From NCBI GenBank assembly GCA_964545075.1, contig CAZJFS010000074.1, positions 1 through 20,512 on the forward strand: a stretch of DNA of 20,512 nucleotides. Direction: 5' to 3'. Under the pieces are notes generated by a model. That model did not search any database, had not been told where the DNA came from, and saw nothing but the letters and a program-made list of their open reading frames with translations. Numbering within the stretch: position 1 is the stretch's first letter; every line of letters begins with the position of its first letter. Made by a program: the position numbers and the translations under genes. Source of the DNA: DAOPXV01 sp035352535 (lineage in GTDB: Bacteria > Muiribacteriota > UBA9980). Positions 15,222 to 20,512 of this stretch are shown here, piece by piece.

Positions 15222-16547
15222 ATGGTAGTCGAACGTCAGAAAATTGACGGCAATATACTCAGGATAGCCGCGAGCCTCATGGATTCAGGCTACAAGGCAT
15301 ACCTCGTAGGAGGCGCGGTACGCGATATCATTTTTGGCCGCGAGCCTCAGGATTTCGACCTTTTGACCGACGCCACCTGCTCCGAAATAAAAAGACTTTT
15401 TAAAAATGTCGTGGCCTATGGCATGAAACACGGCACAGTCATGGTCATCATGGAAAAAAAACCTTATGAAGTGACGTCCTTCAAAGACGGCGACGCCCCG
15501 GCCGGAGACCTGGAAAACGACCTTGCCACGAGAGATTTCACTATAAACGCAATGGCCTGCGATATGGCCGACATGAGCCTCATGGACCCGTTCGGCGGAA
15601 TTGCCGATTTTTCAAACAAGATAATTAAATGCGTCTTAAAACCGGAAGACCGGTTCAACAAGGACCCGCTCAGGCTTTTAAGGGCCGTAAGGCAGGCATC
15701 GCGTTTCGGTTTTTCAATCGAAGAAAACACATTTTCGGCCATGAAGGAACTCTCCCATAAGATAATCCTTTCAGCGCCCGAACGCATTGCGTCCGAACTC
15801 ATAAAGCTCTTCGACGCTGAAAAAAGCGGAATATATCTGGACTATCTGGTCAGCTCAGGCATATGGGAAAAGCTTTCCGAAAAATATTTCAGGGAATATT
15901 TCCCGGATTTTAAATTCGCCGGTTTCAGCCTCGAAGCTTCATTTTTAAAAAGCTTTTCGAGCCTGTCCCGCGAGGACGCCATATTGAAGTTATCTTTTTT
16001 CATCTTATATTTTCTATATTCGTGCGGCGGATCAAAATTATTCGAAATTGACATGAAAAACATCGCCCGGTGCCTTCATTCGATGAAATTCGCGCGCAGC
16101 GATTTTGACCCGGTGGCGGCTCTGGTGTTTATCGCCGCTTCCGAATTGAGCAACTCCGGGCGCAAAAATTTCAAGGCCGGCGACGAGGAAATAACGGCGA
16201 AAAAAGATATGTTCCAATTCTATAAGATCTCGAAACAAAAAGATATATGCAGAACCGCTTATATTCTCTGCGAGAATTTTTTCGCCGTGGCCGGCGAGTC
16301 CGAAAAGGCAAAGCGCTACGCTTCTCTTTCAACTGCGCTCGGCCGGGTCCTGGCCGGAAATCATCCGGTTTTTCTCGAAGATCTGGCCGTAAACGGAGAC
16401 ATGCTGAAACAAATTTTTGGAATGGGCGAATGCCACAGGATAGGCGAAATGCTGAAAATAGCCCAGAACGAGGTCATCGAGGACAGAAACGCCAACTGCC
16501 GCGAAGAGCTTGTCGAACGGATAAAAGCGAAATTAATTAAACACTAG
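15222..16547 (+). CDS. cca: CCA tRNA nucleotidyltransferase / poly(A) polymerase family protein
   Basis: This 441-residue class II nucleotidyltransferase has YLVGGAVRD (residues 27-35) and the catalytic DFD pair (Asp44, Asp46). It also has ATRDFTINAMA (102-112), MDPFGGIADF (121-130), RFNKDPLRLLRAVRQ (144-158) and APERIASEL. These are the head and neck motifs of enzymes that add or repair the CCA end of tRNAs using CTP and ATP. The motif YGMKHGTVMVIM fits CCA-adding enzymes better than gamma-proteobacterial poly(A) polymerases, but family members can be A-adding only, so specificity is not certain. No HD phosphohydrolase domain is visible in the C-terminal part, which I cannot match further. 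It is preceded by its own promoter. Its 3' end overlaps the convergent M28 gene by 15 nt. Confidence 0.9.
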   Translation: MVVERQKIDGNILRIAASLMDSGYKAYLVGGAVRDIIFGREPQDFDLLTDATCSEIKRLFKNVVAYGMKHGTVMVIMEKKPYEVTSFKDGDAPAGDLENDLATRDFTINAMACDMADMSLMDPFGGIADFSNKIIKCVLKPEDRFNKDPLRLLRAVRQASRFGFSIEENTFSAMKELSHKIILSAPERIASELIKLFDAEKSGIYLDYLVSSGIWEKLSEKYFREYFPDFKFAGFSLEASFLKSFSSLSREDAILKLSFFILYFLYSCGGSKLFEIDMKNIARCLHSMKFARSDFDPVAALVFIAASELSNSGRKNFKAGDEEITAKKDMFQFYKISKQKDICRTAYILCENFFAVAGESEKAKRYASLSTALGRVLAGNHPVFLEDLAVNGDMLKQIFGMGECHRIGEMLKIAQNEVIEDRNANCREELVERIKAKLIKH

Positions 16548-17519
16548 ATATTCAAGAAGCTTTCCCGTTTGTTCGAGCGATTCCGCGGACACCATTCCGA
16601 CGGTATCCGCCGTCGTATGCCATGCAGGATAATCAAAATCAATCAAAAGAGTCGAAGTTATTCCGGCCCCTATCATCGCGATATGGTCGTCGGCTATCTC
16701 ATATTTCGCCGTATCGTTTATATTTTTAAACCCGAGTTCCTTCGCGCTGGAAAAAACGTAATTGGTAAAATCCGGATAAGCGCTCTGGGAATTATGGTCT
16801 TTATATATGCCAAGATCCGAATCGCCTACCATATCGACGAGTATGAAATATTTGACGGCCGCTTTATCTTCAGGCTTAAGCGAAGCGGCGAAATATTTCG
16901 AGCCGTAGAACATGTTTTCAATTCCGGTATAAAAATCCTCGCCGTCGAAAAACACGAGCTTAACGCCTGAATCAAGCGCATCCTTCTTCTGCGAAACGAC
17001 CCTCGCAAGTTCAAGAAGAACCGCCACGCCTGACGCTCCATCGTTAGCCCCGTCTATCGGAGTCTGCTGCTTTTTTGGATCCGGATCGCGCGGAGCATAT
17101 GGAAGAGTGTCATAATGCGCTCCAAAAATTTTATAGCCGCTTTTATTCCCTGGATTGAAAGTGGCTATAACATTATAAAATTTAACGCCCGCGCCTTTTC
17201 CCGAATCGCCAGTAAAGCTTTGAAGCTTAGTTTCAAACCCGAGCGCTTTTAATTTATCCGAAATATATCCGGCGCACGCCAGCTGCTTTCCGTCAACGGA
17301 CGTCCTCGGGCCGAGAGCCACCTGTTCCTGAACGTGCTTCAACGCGCCGGCTCCGGAAAAAGTGAAAGCATATTTTTTTACAGACGCCGAAGCCCCTGAA
17401 GTTTCGCCCGCCGATGTGCTGTCCGTTCCCGAACACGATATCACGGTGATCATGAACAAAGCCGCCACGGTTATTTTAAGCGCAAATACGAATAAATTAT
17501 TTTTTTTGAATATTCTCAT
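16533..17519 (-). CDS. M28-family metallopeptidase / glutaminyl-peptide cyclotransferase-like lipoprotein
   Basis: This 328-residue protein has a lipoprotein signal (basic start, hydrophobic core, VISC with Cys29 as the lipidated residue), so it is probably anchored to the envelope. The catalytic domain follows the M28 pattern: GAHYDT (His135), DGANDGASGVAVLLELAR (Asp160 as bridging metal ligand), FFDGEDF (Glu194, Asp195), VDMVGD (Asp229) and WHTTADT (His301). FYGSKYFAASL and the DDHIAMI block before the last histidine resemble glutaminyl cyclases as much as aminopeptidases. I cannot say whether it hydrolyses peptides or cyclises N-terminal Gln. I chose the ATG at 17517-17519 over a GTG at 17531: GAGGTG lies at the right distance before the ATG, and the GTG would leave no site. 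It follows the GAF-GAF-PAS kinase gene by 8 nt. Confidence 0.85.
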   Translation of the reverse strand: MRIFKKNNLFVFALKITVAALFMITVISCSGTDSTSAGETSGASASVKKYAFTFSGAGALKHVQEQVALGPRTSVDGKQLACAGYISDKLKALGFETKLQSFTGDSGKGAGVKFYNVIATFNPGNKSGYKIFGAHYDTLPYAPRDPDPKKQQTPIDGANDGASGVAVLLELARVVSQKKDALDSGVKLVFFDGEDFYTGIENMFYGSKYFAASLKPEDKAAVKYFILVDMVGDSDLGIYKDHNSQSAYPDFTNYVFSSAKELGFKNINDTAKYEIADDHIAMIGAGITSTLLIDFDYPAWHTTADTVGMVSAESLEQTGKLLEYLVFN

Positions 17520-17527
17520 CCGGCACC

Positions 17528-19585
17528 TCACATCGCTTTGGGAAGTCTTATGGTAAATGTCGAGCCGCGGCCAAGCTCCGATTCGACGTTAATACCGCCG
17601 TTATGTTCCTCGAGTATTCTGTGGACTATAGATAGTCCGAGGCCGGTACCGTTATCCTTGGTCGTAAAGAAGGGGTTGAAGATATGAATGTGGTTCTCGC
17701 CGGGAATGCCGCAACCGGTATCGCTGACGCTTATAAAAAGGTTGCACTCGTCATGCTTCACCGCAATCTTGATGATGTTGCTGTCGCGGCCGGTCAGCGC
17801 CTGAATGGCGTTCTGGCATATATTGAACATTACCTGCTTTATCTGGCCGGGATCGCATTTCGCGATATGCTTTTGAGATTCGTAATCGCGCAGGACCGTT
17901 ATATTCGATGCCGATATCTTCGACTGCAGAAGAAAAAGAGTCGATTCTATAACTTCAACGACATTGGTGTCGCAAAATTCAGGTTTCGAGGGCCGCGCGA
18001 AATTTAAAAGATTCGATATGATATTGTCGAGCCTGTCGATTTCCTCGAGTATAGCCTTGGTATATTTGTTGTGTTTCGAATCGCGCTGCTCAAAATCCTT
18101 ATCGAGTATCTGTATCATCATTTTAATTCCGGTAAGTGGATTTCTTATTTCATGGGCTATGCCCGAAGCGAGTTCGCCGACGGCGGAAAGCCTGTCGGTG
18201 CGCCTGATATGTTCCTCCATCTTTCTGATCCTCGTTATGTCGCGAATGAACATCGCGATGCCAAGCCGGGCGCCATCGGAATTTTTAAACTGAAAAGTCG
18301 TTATTTCAAAATTCATATTATTCGTTTTGTTGAATATTTCAAAATTTTCGAATATGAAGCCTTTGGATAGCGAGTCGCTAAGTATTTCTACCATCGTTGA
18401 ATCCTCGTCGAGAATGTCGCCGAAACGCTTCCCAATTATTTCCTGATTGCCGAATTTCGTCAGGTTCAGATATAACTTGGCCGTCTGGTTGATGATATTG
18501 ATGTGACCTTCCGTATCTACGGTTATTATACCGAGAGGCATGCTTTCAAGTATCGACTCGGTGTACGTTCTTATGTTAAGCAGGGTCGAAAAAAGATTGT
18601 CTATAGAGGCCACCTGCGACGCAAGTATCTTGACGGTTATCTTGTCGTCATCATTATAGGCGTAAGATATCAGGCTTCCAAGAACGATAACGCCTACGAG
18701 TTTCTCATCGACTATTATGGGCACGGCAAGAAACGATTTATAGATGCCGTGATGGGAAAGCAACGAGACGCGGGTCGAGGCGACCTCACCGACGGGCCCC
18801 TGACCTATCGTGATGGGACTTCCGATGAAGGACGGATCGTCGCCGCGAAATTCCTTAAGAACGATCTGGTCGCTCGCGGGCGAAGTGACATATAAAGCGC
18901 AAAGATTATAATCGATAAGGCTTTTCACGACATCGACAAGAGACCCCAGAGCGTCGGCCGGACGTACTATGTTTTTGGTCTGCTGAGATATTTCGTATAA
19001 CGTCGTCATCTTGCTTATCTTCTGGTTCTCGGCAAGCTTCAGGCAGAGATTTTCAGCTATAAGGGTGGCCGTCTGAACGAGTATGGAAAGCTGAATCGCT
19101 TCTTCGCGGCCGAGAGCGAAACCGCCGGCGGGATGAAATGATATTATAACCCCGAATAACTTTCCGACGGCCATCATAGGCATGAGAAAATGATCGGCTA
19201 TGGAGTTTGACTCGAACATCGAAGATATCCCCTGATTGGAAAAGCGGCATATGTCCGAATTAACGGGCATGGATTTAAAATAATCTATCGGATCTACGGG
19301 CACCTTAACCGAGGAAACCGAAAAAAACGAAGGGTCAATGTCTATTTCAGATGACATTATGAGTTTCGAGTCGTCCTCGGAAAAACCGGTAACGTATTGC
19401 GAAACGAATTTCTTGGCTATCGCGTCATAAGATGCGTACATCATTTTACCGAGGTTAAAGGCGCGCGATATGGATTCTATAACGTATAAAAGATTTTTTT
19501 CACCGAGCGAACTCGACTGTGAAAGTTTGGCTACTTCGTAAAGAATTTCGGTTATGCCGGAATGTCCGGCGTTCGGCATTTGCAT
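17528..19585 (-). CDS. Soluble sensor histidine kinase, GAF-GAF-PAS-HisKA-HATPase (NtrB/AtoS-like core)
   Basis: This 685-residue protein has no transmembrane helix. Two GAF domains fill about residues 20-180 and 195-345 (FLMPMMAVGKLFGVII and FLAVPIIVDEKLVGVIVLGS are typical GAF strands). A PAS domain at about 350-465 starts ILESMPLGIITVDTEGHI. The HisKA motif is ELASGIAHEIRNPLTGIKMM with His478. The HATPase_c domain shows NICQNAIQAL, DTGCGIPGE, IFNPFFTTK and GTGLGLSIVHRIL, as in NtrB-like kinases. The cognate regulator is not in this window. I chose the ATG at 19583-19585: GGAG lies 5 nt before it, while a GTG at 19591 would overlap that site. The following lipoprotein gene is probably co-transcribed. 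Confidence 0.93.
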   Translation of the reverse strand: MQMPNAGHSGITEILYEVAKLSQSSSLGEKNLLYVIESISRAFNLGKMMYASYDAIAKKFVSQYVTGFSEDDSKLIMSSEIDIDPSFFSVSSVKVPVDPIDYFKSMPVNSDICRFSNQGISSMFESNSIADHFLMPMMAVGKLFGVIISFHPAGGFALGREEAIQLSILVQTATLIAENLCLKLAENQKISKMTTLYEISQQTKNIVRPADALGSLVDVVKSLIDYNLCALYVTSPASDQIVLKEFRGDDPSFIGSPITIGQGPVGEVASTRVSLLSHHGIYKSFLAVPIIVDEKLVGVIVLGSLISYAYNDDDKITVKILASQVASIDNLFSTLLNIRTYTESILESMPLGIITVDTEGHINIINQTAKLYLNLTKFGNQEIIGKRFGDILDEDSTMVEILSDSLSKGFIFENFEIFNKTNNMNFEITTFQFKNSDGARLGIAMFIRDITRIRKMEEHIRRTDRLSAVGELASGIAHEIRNPLTGIKMMIQILDKDFEQRDSKHNKYTKAILEEIDRLDNIISNLLNFARPSKPEFCDTNVVEVIESTLFLLQSKISASNITVLRDYESQKHIAKCDPGQIKQVMFNICQNAIQALTGRDSNIIKIAVKHDECNLFISVSDTGCGIPGENHIHIFNPFFTTKDNGTGLGLSIVHRILEEHNGGINVESELGRGSTFTIRLPKAM

Positions 19586-19603
19586 AAACACTCCAAAAAT
19601 CTA

Positions 19604-19632
19604 TTGATTTTTTTGAGAACTTAAATTATACT
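19604..19632 (+). promoter_or_regulatory. Sigma70-type promoter of murI
   Basis: TTGATT (19604-19609) and TATACT (19627-19632) are 17 nt apart. The expected start near 19639 leaves a leader of about 49 nt. The -10 box overlaps that of the opposing promoter at 19625-19630. Confidence 0.5.
19625..19630 (-). promoter_or_regulatory. -10 box for the GAF-GAF-PAS kinase operon
   Basis: The minus strand reads AGTATAATTT, a perfect TATAAT, about 40 nt before the kinase ATG. The -35 position (TTAATT at 17 nt spacing) is poor, so a helper protein or another sigma contact may be needed. It overlaps the murI -10 box on the other strand. Confidence 0.4.
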
Positions 19633-19687
19633 ACTCGCAGAAAAAGCAATTAATTATATAATAAAAATATTATTTTTACAAGATAAA

Positions 19688-20512
19688 ATGAACACTAAAA
19701 CCAGGCTTCAACGCGAAATCAAAAAAAACGCAGAAAAAATGGAACGCAAAAGACCCATAGGAGTGTTCGACTCCGGTCTCGGCGGTCTTACCGTATTTTC
19801 TGAAATCAGAAACGCGCTCCCGAACGAAAATCTAATATATTTCGGCGATACCGCGCGCGTCCCGTACGGCACGAAATCACCGGCTATCGTAGAGCGTTAT
19901 ACCATGGAGATCGTTAATTTCCTGACGTCCTGCGACGTTAAAATGATCGTCATCGCCTGCAATACTTCAACCGCCATTGCTTATAAAAAGGTTCGCCAGA
20001 AGATCAGAATCCCGGTCGTCGGAGTTATAGAGCCGGCCTGCATCGTGGCGTCTTCCATTACGACCGGCGGGCGCATAGGCGTCATCGGGACCCGGATCAC
20101 CGTACAAAGCGGGGCATATTCAGAAAAGCTGATTGAAATCAACCCTAAAGCTAAAGTTTTCCAAAAAGCCTGTCCGCTTTTCGTCCCTCTCGTGGAAGAA
20201 GGCTTTACATCAGGCGATATAGTAGATCTCGTCGCGCGTGAATACCTGAGCGAATTCGACGACGCCAACATAGATACGCTGATTCTGGGATGCACCCATT
20301 ATCCGATGATAAGATCCGTCGTGGCCGCTAACATCAAAAGCACCGTCAACATAATAGATTCGGCTAAACAGACTGCTCTTTTCGTCAAAACAATATTGAA
20401 CGAGACGGACGCCCTGAACGAAGCGAAAAAAAACGGCAGTGAAAAATTCTACCTCACCGACGCATCCTGCAACTTCGTCACCGTCGGCGAGAAATTTTTA
20501 AAACGGCCGATA
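19688..20512 (+). CDS. murI: Glutamate racemase MurI (3' truncated by window edge)
   Basis: The frame runs open to the last base, giving 275 residues. RPIGVFDSGLGGLTV opens the enzyme proper, with the first acid/base region around Asp (FDSG). Then come YFGDTARVPYGTKS, the first catalytic cysteine in IACNTSTA, GVIEPA, IGVIGTRITVQSGAY, and the second catalytic cysteine in LILGCTHYPM. The enzyme makes D-glutamate for peptidoglycan. The ATG at 19688 gives about 20 extra lysine- and arginine-rich residues before the conserved start; a second ATG at 19739 would give the usual N-terminus. Neither has a clear ribosome binding site, so the start is uncertain. The family is certain. Probably only the last few residues are missing. 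Confidence 0.95.
   Translation, partial: MNTKTRLQREIKKNAEKMERKRPIGVFDSGLGGLTVFSEIRNALPNENLIYFGDTARVPYGTKSPAIVERYTMEIVNFLTSCDVKMIVIACNTSTAIAYKKVRQKIRIPVVGVIEPACIVASSITTGGRIGVIGTRITVQSGAYSEKLIEINPKAKVFQKACPLFVPLVEEGFTSGDIVDLVAREYLSEFDDANIDTLILGCTHYPMIRSVVAANIKSTVNIIDSAKQTALFVKTILNETDALNEAKKNGSEKFYLTDASCNFVTVGEKFLKRPI

Noticed and set aside
1..20512. Mobile elements, CRISPR arrays, tRNA or rRNA genes
   Set aside because: No transposase or integrase motifs, no regularly spaced repeats and no tRNA-like cloverleaf were seen in the intergenic regions.

Overview
This is a 20.5 kb chromosomal stretch from a Gram-negative-type bacterium of moderate GC content. It encodes a predicted lipoprotein, several inner-membrane proteins and a two-membrane-style sensor kinase. 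The sequence does not settle the phylum. One protein (2891-4588) carries a cysteine-flanked segment of the kind seen in the many pseudopilins of deep-branching lineages such as Riflebacteria/Wallbacteria. That fits a candidate-phylum bacterium, but it is inference. I see no phage, transposon, CRISPR, rRNA or tRNA, and gene content looks like core and regulatory chromosome.

Layout. (1) Positions 1-2753, plus strand: the C-terminal part of a rhomboid protease, then a membrane sensor histidine kinase and an OmpR-type response regulator 4 nt apart. (2) Positions 2891-4588: a large exported protein of unknown function, with possible regulator-binding repeats in front and a strong intrinsic terminator behind. 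(3) Positions 4830-5300, minus strand: a small four-helix membrane protein. (4) Positions 5635-7620: a soluble hybrid kinase (PAS-PAS-HisKA-HATPase-REC) behind a good sigma70-type promoter and a perfect 10-bp tandem repeat. (5) Positions 7890-12863: a probable operon of a zinc-ribbon/DUF2339 polytopic membrane protein, a DUF3999-like protein, a flavin reductase-family protein and a two-domain GNAT acetyltransferase. (6) Positions 15068-12867, minus strand: a probable three-gene operon of a small anchored protein, ElbB (DJ-1/PfpI superfamily) and a REC-histidine kinase. (7) Positions 15222-16547: a CCA tRNA nucleotidyltransferase, divergent from (6). (8) Positions 19585-16533, minus strand: a GAF-GAF-PAS histidine kinase followed 8 nt later by an M28/glutaminyl-cyclase-like lipoprotein. 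(9) Position 19688 to the end: glutamate racemase MurI, cut off by the window edge, divergent from (8).

Four histidine kinases, one free response regulator and two receiver domains fused to kinases lie in 20 kb, so the window is rich in signal transduction. Housekeeping genes (cca, murI) are interspersed. Several promoters share an unusually uniform form, TTGACT-N17-TAnnnT, and two divergent intergenic regions have tightly packed opposing promoters. Two convergent gene pairs touch or overlap at their 3' ends with no room for a terminator.
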